DNA of 64,000 bases from Grimontia marina (GTDB lineage Bacteria; Pseudomonadota; Gammaproteobacteria; Enterobacterales; Vibrionaceae). Below are positions 1 through 7,944 of this stretch, in pieces. The stretch spans positions 1 to 64,000 of the forward strand of contig NZ_FIZY01000010.1 in the NCBI RefSeq assembly GCF_900060185.1, given 5' to 3'. Within the stretch, counting starts at the first letter, position 1. Each line of letters starts with the position of its first letter. The position numbers and the translations under genes were made by a program. The notes under the pieces were generated by a model. The model saw only the letters and a program-made list of their open reading frames with translations. It made no database searches and was not told where the DNA came from.

Positions 1-154
1 TCGGTGCTATGATGGCCATTACTCAGTCCTTTTTGTGGGTTTTCTCTGTTTGGCGATAGATCAGATCGCGCAAACTGGACTGAGTTTCTCTTACCTTTGA
101 GATCTACTATTAGGAACAGCTATTTAGCGTACATTAATCTACAAGCGCAATAAA

Positions 155-177
155 TAGGCCTCTTAGCCAGAGGCCTA
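155..177 (-). terminator. Hairpin downstream of the DapA-family gene
   Basis: A perfect 9-bp stem (155-163 with 169-177) with a 5-nt loop lies about 30 bases past the stop of the minus-strand aldolase gene. The U-tract is weak (TTTATT on the minus strand), so it is a plausible rather than strong intrinsic terminator. Bases 1-154 hold nothing I recognise. Confidence 0.45.
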
Positions 178-209
178 ATGTTCTTGTTCGAACGGCGTCT
201 TTTTTCAGA

Positions 210-1088
210 TTAACTGTGAGTTTCCATGAGAGACTTCAGAAACTTTGTTTCTGAGACTGTCGCGCCTCTCAGAGGGCGGCGGGGTAAACCTGCAGCAATG
301 CCTTTTAGTGCCAACCCTGCTTTAATGGCTTTGGGTATGCCACCAGCAACAATAAAACGCAACATGGGGAGTTGTCGGTAAAATATCTCTCTTGCTTCAT
401 CAAGCTTGCCGGCGGCAACACTCTGGTAAAGCGCTTGGGGCTCTTGGCCAATAAGGTTTGGTGCGGCAGTACACCAGCCCGATGCACCCGCACAAAGGGC
501 TTCAAGGGCAAGAGGATTGCTGCCATTAAAGAACGGAAGCTTGCCAGAACTCAGCGTAAACAACTTGTGCATCCGCTGAATGTCCCCGCTACTCTCTTTC
601 ACCATGGTGACATTGTCTATCTCATGGAACATATTAACGAGCAACTCAGGTGACATATCAATACCGCTGGTTGCTGGATTATTGTATACCATGATAGGTA
701 AGGTGATAGCGTCAGATATCTCTTTGTAATAATTAAATATTTCTTGGTCAGTCAGCTTCCAGTATGAGACAGGGATAATCATCACAGCATCTGCGCCAAT
801 AGACTGGGCATATCTTGCTTTGCTGATGGCTTGCAGGGTGGTTAACTCAGAAATACCAACAATGACGGGGACTCTTCCAGCGACTTTTTTAACTGTGAAG
901 TCAGCGACTTGTCGCCATTCCTCTAGGCTTAGGTACGCACTTTCTCCAGTACTGCCTAATGGTGCGATGGCATCGCTTCCATTTTGGAGAAGAAGCTCCA
1001 GTGTTTCACCAAGCACGTCAAAATTGATGCTCCGCTCATCCGCGCTGAACGGTGTAATTGGGTAAGAAATAATACCGGATAGTTTCAC
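210..1088 (-). CDS. DapA-family (dihydrodipicolinate synthase/N-acetylneuraminate lyase) aldolase
   Basis: A 292-residue protein with the full TIM-barrel length of the DapA/NAL superfamily. Visible hallmarks are the GSTGES substrate-carboxylate loop (around residues 45-50), the YNNPATSG segment with the proton-relay Tyr, and VKESSGD with the Schiff-base Lys (around 163). The start is GTG at 1088 with GAGGA 7 nt upstream. The family condenses or cleaves 2-oxo acids. The biosynthetic DapA is normally an isolated housekeeping gene, while this one follows a class II aldolase by 20 bp and faces a MocR regulator. I therefore infer a catabolic 2-oxo-acid lyase/dehydratase of unknown substrate rather than lysine synthesis. 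Confidence 0.85.
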   Translation of the reverse strand: MKLSGIISYPITPFSADERSINFDVLGETLELLLQNGSDAIAPLGSTGESAYLSLEEWRQVADFTVKKVAGRVPVIVGISELTTLQAISKARYAQSIGADAVMIIPVSYWKLTDQEIFNYYKEISDAITLPIMVYNNPATSGIDMSPELLVNMFHEIDNVTMVKESSGDIQRMHKLFTLSSGKLPFFNGSNPLALEALCAGASGWCTAAPNLIGQEPQALYQSVAAGKLDEAREIFYRQLPMLRFIVAGGIPKAIKAGLALKGIAAGLPRRPLRGATVSETKFLKSLMETHS

Positions 1089-1108
1089 GTTGTTGTCCTC
1101 TGTTGGGC

Positions 1109-1885
1109 TTAAATACAGTCGGGATGTGTCTTAAGTACTTGTCGCACGTAGTAAGCAAAATTCACTTTGTTTCGTTTGTCGGTGGATACCCAGTCGTGGG
1201 CTTCATTGGCCAGTGCGGGCTGTATTTGTTGTATCTGCCCTGCTGCCATGGCGAGTAATTGCAGTTTTGCAGCGCGCTCAATCAAAATGGCGAGGTTACA
1301 TGCCTCTTCTATGGTTTTTCCCGTAACTAACTGACCATGGTGAGCCAGCAAAATAGCCCGGTTGTTTCCAAGTGCATTTGAAATGAGAACCCCTTCTTCG
1401 TTGCCAACAGGGACACCTGGCCAGTCTGCAAGGAAGGCGCAGTCATTGTAGAGACCACATGTATCCATATGAGACACAGTCAGAGGGATCTTGAGCATAG
1501 AGAGTGCTGCCACATGCGTAGGGTGCGTGTGTATGATGCAATTGACTTCTGGGTGTTCTTTGTACACCCAGGTATGAAAGCGATTAGCCGGGTTTGCCAT
1601 CCCTTTTTGGTCGAGTGGTTCCAGATCTTGGTCCACTTCGAGAAGATTATCTGCGGTGATCTCATCAAACCCTAAGCCAAATCTTTGGGTAATAAAGGTA
1701 TCGGGTTTATCTGAGCGGCAGGTGATTTGTCCTGCCAGTCCTGAGTCATGGCCTTTTGTGAATAAAATCCGACAAGTTAATGCGAGCTTCTGCCGATCAG
1801 TTAAATCGAGATCAGGAATATGTGCCTTCATGTTGGTCTTTGCCATTTCCATTAAGGCTTGTTTACTGAATGCATCGGTCCTCAT
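1109..1885 (-). CDS. Class II aldolase/adducin-family protein
   Basis: A 258-residue cytoplasmic zinc aldolase-type protein. The metal-binding histidines are visible as IHTHPTH and the downstream LAHHGQ. Class II aldolase family members cleave phosphorylated or free hydroxy-acids and sugars, or decarboxylate. An in-frame ATG exists at 1918, but the ATG at 1885 has a perfect AGGAGG 7 nt upstream, so I use that. It is the first gene of a two-gene operon with the DapA-family gene. The MocR gene diverges from it. Substrate unknown. Confidence 0.85.
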   Translation of the reverse strand: MRTDAFSKQALMEMAKTNMKAHIPDLDLTDRQKLALTCRILFTKGHDSGLAGQITCRSDKPDTFITQRFGLGFDEITADNLLEVDQDLEPLDQKGMANPANRFHTWVYKEHPEVNCIIHTHPTHVAALSMLKIPLTVSHMDTCGLYNDCAFLADWPGVPVGNEEGVLISNALGNNRAILLAHHGQLVTGKTIEEACNLAILIERAAKLQLLAMAAGQIQQIQPALANEAHDWVSTDKRNKVNFAYYVRQVLKTHPDCI

Positions 1886-1942
1886 GATCTTTCCTCCTAT
1901 GACTATTGCATCTCCCAAATTTCACTCTCACAATAGTGGTTC

Positions 1943-1989
1943 TCTGGACCCTGATTAACAGCCAGTTTCTCTTTCTTTACTGGTCCAGA
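1943..1989. promoter_or_regulatory. Inverted repeat in the divergent aldolase/mocR control region
   Basis: TCTGGACC (1943-1950) and its exact reverse complement GGTCCAGA (1982-1989) flank 31 bp between the divergent class II aldolase and MocR genes. The right arm abuts the proposed MocR start. MocR regulators often bind paired half-sites between themselves and their target, so this is a candidate operator. The binding role is inference. Confidence 0.35.
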
Positions 1990-3473
1990 TGGAGGTGTGT
2001 TTGTTACGTCCTTGGCAGACGAAGATTTGGCTCATGCGCAAAGGTGGGGAGTCTATTCATACAAGCCTGAGTAATCAGATCTCGGAAGATATTCGTTCGG
2101 GGCGTCTAGCGTCTGGCCACATGATGCCCGGCTCTAGGACGTTAGCACTGCAATTGGGGGTTAACCGCAAAACTGTTCAACAAGTCTATGAAGAGTTGGA
2201 GTCACAAGGTTGGTTGATCTCCAAACCACGTCGTGGAACCTATGTGGCTGACATGTTGCCCGAGTTGTCCTTGTCCTGTGAGAACCAAGAGTTAGTCAGT
2301 CGCGCGCAAGGGTCTTTTCCTACGGGGGATTCTTTTGAAGCGAAGCTGCTTTCATCCCATCATGTTATGGGTTCTGCGTCTATCAATGATGGAGTGCCTG
2401 ATACTAGACTGATACCCTTTGAACTGCTGTCGCGTGCTTTTCGCCGAGCGATTGTTCAAACGAGCCGGCAGTCCTATTTGGGCTATGGCGATCCAAGGGG
2501 GACTGACGCGTTACGCCAATCGCTCCAGCGTATGCTCAATATGGATAGATTTATGAATGTCACGACAGACCAGATATGTGTTGTTCGTGGCAGCCAAATG
2601 GCAATTTATCTCTCATCCAAGGTACTGGATCCTGCAAAAGGTGTATTGGTGGTTGAGTCCCTTTCTTACTCACCGGCAGTGGCAGCATTTGAATCAAACG
2701 GATTTGACGTTGTTAGATGTCAACAAGATGAACGTGGTCTTGATGTCGAACACCTGGAAAAGATTTTATCGCGTTATCCAGTCGGGGCTGTCTATACCAC
2801 ACCACATCATCAGTACCCGACGACAGTCAGTCTATCAATGGACAGGCGCCTTAAGCTCCTTCAGTTGTCTAAGCTGCATGGATTTGCCGTATTGGAAGAC
2901 GATTATGATCATGAGTTTCACTATGAGAGTCGCCCCATTCCACCGCTAGCCAGTCTTCCCAATAGCGAAAACGTTATCCATATCGGGTCGTTATCTAAAG
3001 TGTTTGCCCCAGGACTAAGGCTTGGTTACATGGTGTCTTCCCCAACATTCATCCATCGTGTTGCTGAAGAGATTACCCTTATTGATAGGCAGGGCAGCAC
3101 GGTAACTGAACTGGCAGTCGCCGATCTAATGCAGTCTGGTGATGTGAAAAAGCATATACGTAAAGTCCGTAGGTTATATCAAGCTCGACGTGATCATGCT
3201 GCGAATGAATTGAAACGTATTTTCGGCGATAACGTTTTGTATCGGGTACCGCCGGGTGGATTGGCACTTTGGATAGACATTTCCCAACTGCCCAAAACCG
3301 TTGGTGACGGTAAGTCGGGAGGCTTTTCATCAAATTTCCCCGTTTTGCCAGGCAGTAAACTCTTTTCAGATGTTGATGCAACATACCCCACGCATTTACG
3401 ATTTGGGTTTGGCGCACTGACAGAGCATGAAATCACGTTTTCTTTGGAGCAGTTTGCTGAACAATTTAAGTGA
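1989..3473 (+). CDS. MocR-family (GntR wHTH + aminotransferase class I fold) transcriptional regulator
   Basis: A 494-residue PdxR/MocR-type regulator. The N-terminal GntR winged helix spans about residues 20-90 (SRTLALQLGVNRKTVQQVYEEL recognition region, then RRGTYV wing). It is followed by an aminotransferase-like PLP domain with the YGDP substrate-loop motif, EDDYDHEF (PLP-pyridine Asp) and the SLSKVFAPGLR PLP-lysine segment. Such proteins sense amino acids, GABA, taurine or PLP through the aminotransferase domain. It diverges from the aldolase pair and probably controls it. A TTG at 2001, with GGAGGT just upstream, is an alternative start. Confidence 0.9.
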   Translation: MEVCLLRPWQTKIWLMRKGGESIHTSLSNQISEDIRSGRLASGHMMPGSRTLALQLGVNRKTVQQVYEELESQGWLISKPRRGTYVADMLPELSLSCENQELVSRAQGSFPTGDSFEAKLLSSHHVMGSASINDGVPDTRLIPFELLSRAFRRAIVQTSRQSYLGYGDPRGTDALRQSLQRMLNMDRFMNVTTDQICVVRGSQMAIYLSSKVLDPAKGVLVVESLSYSPAVAAFESNGFDVVRCQQDERGLDVEHLEKILSRYPVGAVYTTPHHQYPTTVSLSMDRRLKLLQLSKLHGFAVLEDDYDHEFHYESRPIPPLASLPNSENVIHIGSLSKVFAPGLRLGYMVSSPTFIHRVAEEITLIDRQGSTVTELAVADLMQSGDVKKHIRKVRRLYQARRDHAANELKRIFGDNVLYRVPPGGLALWIDISQLPKTVGDGKSGGFSSNFPVLPGSKLFSDVDATYPTHLRFGFGALTEHEITFSLEQFAEQFK

Positions 3474-3494
3474 AAAAGGCGTCGTTTGTTGCTA

Positions 3495-3664
3495 AGGGCT
3501 GTTGATCTTTGGTGATGATTTTTGCAGCAGTTTGTGGGGAGTTTATGCAAGGCAGAGGCTTCGATGTGTAGCTAGCCCACATGAGAAGCTGATAACGCAG
3601 CAGAAATTCCCCACAAACGCTTAGAGCGAGAACAAAATTTAACCACCAAAGGTCAACAGACCCT
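3495..3664. repeat. MITE-like interspersed repeat, copy 1 (short form)
   Basis: A 170-bp non-coding element. Its right terminus CCAAAGGTCAACAGACCC is followed by TA, and its left terminus (GGGCTGTTGATCTTTGG) is a diverged inverted copy. Inside are subterminal inverted arms (TTTGTGGGGA... with ...TTCCCCACAAA). The same sequence recurs at 29183-29448, in truncated form at 50011-50065, and as a bare end at 21125-21143. It fills most of the 326-bp gap between mocR and the DUF3297 gene. No transposase is present. Confidence 0.8.
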
Positions 3665-3737
3665 AGGCATACATTCGTTTACGCGCGTTTGCCTCAATGC
3701 TTTTAGCGAATCAGATAAAAGCTAACTGATGTGTTGC

Positions 3738-3767
3738 TTGAGCGCTGAGTTAGCTATGTTCTACAAT
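3738..3767 (+). promoter_or_regulatory. Sigma-70-like promoter of the DUF3297 gene
   Basis: TTGAGC and TACAAT are separated by 18 bp and end 32 bp before the ATG of the DUF3297 gene. The match to the consensus is good in the -10 box and in the spacing. Assigned by eye. Confidence 0.45.
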
Positions 3768-3799
3768 GGCGCACTTTCAAATGACATCAGGTCAATACA

Positions 3800-4048
3800 A
3801 TGAACGACACAACTTCAAAGCCAGCGCTGCCAGACCATCTTTCTGGTAACCCACGCAGCCCACACTTTGTCGAAGAATGCTTCCAGCACGACATCGGCAT
3901 TCGCTTCAACGGTAAAGAGCGTACGGATGTTGAGGAGTACTGCATCAGCGAAGGTTGGATCAAAATTCCTTCACCTAAAGCACTGGATCGTCGTGGCCAG
4001 CCATTGCTGATCACGCTGAAAGGCACGGTTGAAGCTTACTACATCTAA
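3800..4048 (+). CDS. DUF3297 family protein
   Basis: An 82-residue soluble protein matching the small conserved DUF3297 family (motifs such as NPRSPHF, DIGIRFNG, GWIKIP and GTVEAYY, which I recognise from memory). Function unknown. It is monocistronic, with its own promoter at 3738 and a strong terminator at 4085. Confidence 0.8.
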   Translation: MNDTTSKPALPDHLSGNPRSPHFVEECFQHDIGIRFNGKERTDVEEYCISEGWIKIPSPKALDRRGQPLLITLKGTVEAYYI

Positions 4049-4084
4049 GCTATCAAACGTCGCAAGACACGTATTCAAAAGAAC

Positions 4085-4117
4085 GAGAGCCCAAGGTCAC
4101 TTGGGCTCTCTTTTTTT
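4085..4117 (+). terminator. Rho-independent terminator of the DUF3297 gene
   Basis: An 11-bp perfect stem (4085-4095 with 4100-4110), GTCA loop and a run of seven Ts, located 37 bp after the stop codon. Confidence 0.95.
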
Positions 4118-4243
4118 GCCTGTAAAGCAGTGTTTGTATGCGGGATGATTCTCTTAGGTGCAAGCCTGGAATTCTGATAGACTCCCCCGCCTCTCCGGTA
4201 AATCGTGTTGATTACGCCGGACTACCTAAGACTAGGATCTGCT

Positions 4244-4726
4244 TTGACCAATAATGATATCTTGCGCCGTATTCGCTATACCTTCGACTTTAAAGACAAA
4301 GAAGTCGTTGAGATTTTCGCTTTGGCTGATGTGACCGTGACGCTTGAACAAGTAGCGGCTTGGATGAAAAGAGATGAAGACGAGGCATTCGTGAAAATGA
4401 ACAGCATCGAGCTTTCTTCTTTTCTGAACGGTTTGATCAACCTGAAACGCGGTAAACGTGACGGCGAACAACCTCAGCCTGATGCCCATCTTAGCAACAA
4501 CATGGTGTTTCAGAAACTGCGTATCGCGTTGAACCTGAAAGCGGAAGATATTCTGGAGATCCTCGAACTGGCGAACTTCCGCTTGAGCAAACATGAGCTG
4601 AGTGCGTTTTTCCGTAAGCCGGACAACAAACACTATCGCCAGTGTAAAGATCAGATCCTACGTAACTTCCTAATGGGTGTGCAGCTAAAACTACGCCCTG
4701 AAGATCAGACTGAATACCAAGACTGA
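4244..4726 (+). CDS. yehS: DUF1456 family protein, YehS-like
   Basis: A cytoplasmic protein built of two repeats of the DUF1456 domain: TNNDILRRIRYTFDF... at the start and NNMVFQKLRIALNL... near residue 85. Each repeat ends with an FLNGLINLKRGKR- or FLMGVQLKLRP-type helix. The reading frame is open from a GTG at 4205. I choose the TTG at 4244 because AGGA lies 6 nt upstream and the family starts at the (M)xNNDILR motif, giving 160 residues against 156 in E. coli YehS. Function unknown. Confidence 0.85.
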   Translation: MTNNDILRRIRYTFDFKDKEVVEIFALADVTVTLEQVAAWMKRDEDEAFVKMNSIELSSFLNGLINLKRGKRDGEQPQPDAHLSNNMVFQKLRIALNLKAEDILEILELANFRLSKHELSAFFRKPDNKHYRQCKDQILRNFLMGVQLKLRPEDQTEYQD

Positions 4727-4740
4727 TTGCTAATCAAAAC

Positions 4741-4762
4741 AAAGCCCGGTTATCCGGGCTTT
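4741..4762. terminator. Bidirectional terminator between yehS and the GNAT gene
   Basis: A 9-bp perfect stem (AAAGCCCGG / CCGGGCTTT) with a TTAT loop and T-rich flanks on both strands, placed between two convergent genes. Confidence 0.9.
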
Positions 4763-4774
4763 GTGTTTTGCACT

Positions 4775-5230
4775 TTAGGTAGATTTCGCGTTATCCAATG
4801 TATGTACGGTGACATGGAATTTTTCATTACCTGGCATGCGGCCGCTAGCAATACCTGTTTCAATAAACCCAACAGATTGATAGAACTTTAGCGCAGTAAT
4901 ATTCCCTTTTAACACTTCAATAGAGAAAGTACGTGCAGGTGAGCCAATCACGGCATTGACCAATGCTTTGCCAACACCACGACGATAGGCTGTTGGATCA
5001 ACGTACAACCACGCGATCTCTTCATCACCATGTGCAATAAACCCGACAACCTGATCATTATCCTCTGCAACCAGTAGGTGATAATCAAAGAGGTCTTCAT
5101 TCTTTGCCGCTATCTCCAGTGGTATGAAAGCATCTTCAAGTGAAGCCCCTCGAAGCTCATCCAGGCGAGCCAAGTCATGAATCTCGCAAAGGCGAGACCA
5201 GTCGTTTTCCGAATATTCGCGAACTATCAT
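4775..5230 (-). CDS. GNAT-family N-acetyltransferase
   Basis: A 151-residue protein with the GNAT fold. The acetyl-CoA pyrophosphate-binding loop is visible as YRRGVGKAL, after the beta-strand AWLYVDP, and the C-terminal part has the ALKFYQSVGF motif. The acceptor substrate is unknown. The frame extends upstream to an ATG at 5299, but the extra 23 residues are not GNAT-like. The ATG at 5230 begins MIVREYSENDW, the usual family start. A 7-bp hairpin at 5319-5337 lies between this gene and the helicase gene on the same strand, without a U-tract. Confidence 0.85.
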   Translation of the reverse strand: MIVREYSENDWSRLCEIHDLARLDELRGASLEDAFIPLEIAAKNEDLFDYHLLVAEDNDQVVGFIAHGDEEIAWLYVDPTAYRRGVGKALVNAVIGSPARTFSIEVLKGNITALKFYQSVGFIETGIASGRMPGNEKFHVTVHTLDNAKST

Positions 5231-5425
5231 GTGTTTTATCAAGTTTCCATTTAATACGGAGGTGCTTTGCAAAAACAACGTTTGGCGTCTTGCCAGCATG
5301 GACGGACAGCTTTTTATAGCACCGTCTTATCGGTGCTCTGTGAGATGGCGTACCAAAATGCGACTAAGTGAGTGCTTTCTGTTTAAGACCGAACTATCTG
5401 CTAGGGGATAGACCTGGAAGCAAAA

Positions 5426-6664
5426 CTAGCTCCGCGTTTTTGGTTTGAATTGTTTGATGGAGCGTTTGCTGGTGCTGCGACGGTTGGCTTTCTTGTCGCG
5501 AGGCGGACGTTTGCGCTCGCTGTTGGCGCCTTCTGTTGCAGGTTTGTCAGTCACTGGGAATCCTTCAAGTGAAAGCAGTTCCAATGGTCTTCCCGTTAAC
5601 TTGCGGATGGCATTCAGCGAATCGGTTTCGCCATGACAAACCAAAGAGAGCGCCAAACCATTTTCGCCAGCACGGGCTGTACGGCCAACGCGGTGAACAT
5701 AGACAGGCGCGTTCGGTGGTAAATCAGCATTGATCACCACAGGCAGCGCGTCGATATGAATGCCGCGGGAAAGTAGGTCAGTAGAAACCAGAACGTTCAC
5801 TTTCTTGGCTTTAAAAGCGGCCAGAGTTTGTTCGCGTGCCGTTTGATCTTTATCGCCATGGAGCGCCGCCACTGACATTCCGGCTTTGGTGAGTTTCTTC
5901 GCCAGCGCATCGGCATTGCCGCGTTCACCGACAAACACCAACACCTGCTCCCAGCCATGTTGTTTGATCAGCGAAATCAATGCCTGGGCTTTACTGCCTT
6001 TGTTGACGAGATAAAGGCGTTCTTCAATCTCTTCCACCACACTGTTTTTCTGGTGTGCTTCGATTCGCACAGGCTTAAAAAGCATAGACATTGCAGCTGA
6101 CTCAAGCGCCTGCGGCATGGTGGCTGAAAATAGCAGCGTCTGTCGCTTGGCAGGCAACACGTTAATCAGGCGCTGAACATCTGGCCAGAACCCCATTTCT
6201 AACAAACGATCGGCTTCATCAAGCGCCCATAGTTTTAAAGCGTGAAGTGATACTTCTTCTTTGTCGATAAAATCGAGTAAGCGGCCTGGGGTCGCAACCA
6301 CAAGCTGTGGCTTTTTTGCCAGCTCGGCGATTTGGTTTTCTGGCGCGCCGCCGCCGCACAGCATCGCGGTTCTGATGCCCATCGTCGTGGCTATTTCATC
6401 AATCGCTTTGGTGACCTGAGTGGCCAGTTCACGTGTTGGGACTAGCACCAGTGACTGAATGTCTTTCTGGTCTGGGCTGATGCGGTCGAGCATCGGCAGA
6501 CCGAATGCCAGTGTTTTTCCACTGCCTGTTTGTGCAAGGGCAATCACATCGCAGCCTTTCAGTGTAACTGGAATAGCTTTTTCCTGAATCAGGGTTGGGT
6601 ATGAAAGCGCTTCAGGCAGTGCAGCCAGCAAAGTGGGTGAGAGGTTCAAGGATGAAAAAGTCAT
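5426..6664 (-). CDS. DEAD-box ATP-dependent RNA helicase, RhlE-like
   Basis: A 412-residue two-RecA-domain helicase with the Q-motif region (F1-PTLIQEKAIP), Walker A AQTGSGKT, Ia PTRELA, TPGR, motif II DEAD, motif III SAT, and motif VI HRVGRTARAG. The C-terminal tail (about 35 residues) is rich in Lys/Arg, typical of the RNA-binding tails of RhlE-type helicases acting in ribosome assembly or RNA turnover. Which paralogue (rhlE or a sister) cannot be settled by eye. Confidence 0.93.
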   Translation of the reverse strand: MTFSSLNLSPTLLAALPEALSYPTLIQEKAIPVTLKGCDVIALAQTGSGKTLAFGLPMLDRISPDQKDIQSLVLVPTRELATQVTKAIDEIATTMGIRTAMLCGGGAPENQIAELAKKPQLVVATPGRLLDFIDKEEVSLHALKLWALDEADRLLEMGFWPDVQRLINVLPAKRQTLLFSATMPQALESAAMSMLFKPVRIEAHQKNSVVEEIEERLYLVNKGSKAQALISLIKQHGWEQVLVFVGERGNADALAKKLTKAGMSVAALHGDKDQTAREQTLAAFKAKKVNVLVSTDLLSRGIHIDALPVVINADLPPNAPVYVHRVGRTARAGENGLALSLVCHGETDSLNAIRKLTGRPLELLSLEGFPVTDKPATEGANSERKRPPRDKKANRRSTSKRSIKQFKPKTRS

Positions 6665-6760
6665 AGGTAGTCACAATGTGATGGAAAAGGTGGCGAAGTC
6701 TACCAGCCAGTCTATGAAAATTGTACGAAAAGCGGTTTGATTTTGTGGCGTAGAAATTGG

Positions 6761-6805
6761 GAAAAGAAAAAAGCAGGCATCGGAAGAAGTGAAAATGCCT
6801 GCTTT
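6761..6805 (-). terminator. Terminator of the TRAP transporter operon
   Basis: An 11-bp perfect stem (6770-6780 with 6795-6805) followed on the minus strand by TTTTTTCTTTTC, 16 bp after the dctP-like stop codon. Confidence 0.9.
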
Positions 6806-6820
6806 GTGGTAATGCTATTG

Positions 6821-7873
6821 CTATTGCAGATAGACGCTCTGGTTGGCTTTATCAACTTCGGCGAGGAACAGCTCAAGTAATTCAGTACCTTTTTCGCCAT
6901 GGGTTTCTTTAATGTATTCAATCAGGCCTGGTTGGGTTGCATTGCGCATAGCCTGACGTTGACCATCGCTTAGGGCGTTCACTTTCATCTTCGCTTTCAG
7001 CCCATCCAAACCGCGGTCATTGGATGCTTCAATCAGTCTCGCGAGTCCGCGGTTTGAGCTCAGGGCAATTTCTACCGCATCAGAAACAATGGCCTGTTGC
7101 TCTGCTGTGAGTCCGTCATAGAAATCTTTGTTGACCATAAAGGTGTATGGGGCAAAGAGGTGGTTGGTGAGCGTCAGGTAACCCTGTACTTCATTGAATT
7201 TGGCAAATGACACTGTCGGTATTGGGTTCATTTGACCGTCAATCACGCCAGTTTGCAGTGAGGAATACACTTCACCCCAAGCCAATGGGTAGGCTTCTGC
7301 GCCCAAAGACTGAATGATCTTCTGGTGAGTTGGTAAGGTCATTGTGCGGATACGTAGCCCTTTAAAATCCTTCTGTGATTCAATAGGGCGCTTGGAGTTG
7401 GTGATAGAGAAGAAACCGCCTGTATCTGGGAAGCCGAGTACTTTTACATCTTTCAGCTCACCTTCGATATCTCTCGCCAGTGTTTGGCCGAATTTACCAT
7501 CAAACACTTCATACGTCGCTGCGTTGCTTTTGAAAGCAAAAGGAACATCAAGTACACCAATGCGAGGGTAGTACCCTGCAAGTGGCCCTACCGGCGCTAA
7601 CGTGCCTTGTAGTTGACCATCACGCACCATCTGGATGTGTTCTTTAGCCGAACCTAGCTGATTGCTTGGGAATACCTGCACTTTTATTTCACCATTGGTC
7701 GCGGTTTCCACAATGTTTTTGAATACGCCAGTGAATGCGTGTGCCGGGTTTTCCATGATGTCGGCTTTGTTGTCATGACCGATACGGAGCACCTTTTCTG
7801 CCATGGCAAATGGTGCGGACAACAAGCTGGCAGCAAGTGCTGCGGCGACAAGAGATTTGTTGATGTGTTTCAT
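6821..7873 (-). CDS. dctP: TRAP transporter substrate-binding protein (DctP family)
   Basis: A 350-residue periplasmic protein with an n-h-c signal peptide (MKHINKSLVAAALAASLLSAPFAMA). The mature part carries DctP-family features: LRIGHDNK at the start, the RIRTM segment with the conserved carboxylate-binding Arg, and the YSSLQTGVIDGQMNP motif. TRAP proteins capture organic acids, including sugar acids and sialic acid. The frame is open from GTG 7879, but ATG 7873 has GGAG at good spacing. It follows the dctM gene by 71 bp in the operon dctQ-dctM-dctP. Ligand inferred from the neighbouring locus: a sugar acid such as N-acetylglucosaminate. Confidence 0.92.
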   Translation of the reverse strand: MKHINKSLVAAALAASLLSAPFAMAEKVLRIGHDNKADIMENPAHAFTGVFKNIVETATNGEIKVQVFPSNQLGSAKEHIQMVRDGQLQGTLAPVGPLAGYYPRIGVLDVPFAFKSNAATYEVFDGKFGQTLARDIEGELKDVKVLGFPDTGGFFSITNSKRPIESQKDFKGLRIRTMTLPTHQKIIQSLGAEAYPLAWGEVYSSLQTGVIDGQMNPIPTVSFAKFNEVQGYLTLTNHLFAPYTFMVNKDFYDGLTAEQQAIVSDAVEIALSSNRGLARLIEASNDRGLDGLKAKMKVNALSDGQRQAMRNATQPGLIEYIKETHGEKGTELLELFLAEVDKANQSVYLQ

Positions 7874-7944
7874 AATCACTCCATTGTTATGTTTGCTTCC
7901 ATGAGTATTCGTAGAAACGAAAACCCATTGAATGGTTGCGAGGA

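Noticed and set aside
5319-5337. 7-bp hairpin between the GNAT and helicase genes as a terminator
   Set aside because: The stem is followed by A-rich sequence, not U-rich, on the minus strand, and by mixed sequence on the plus strand.
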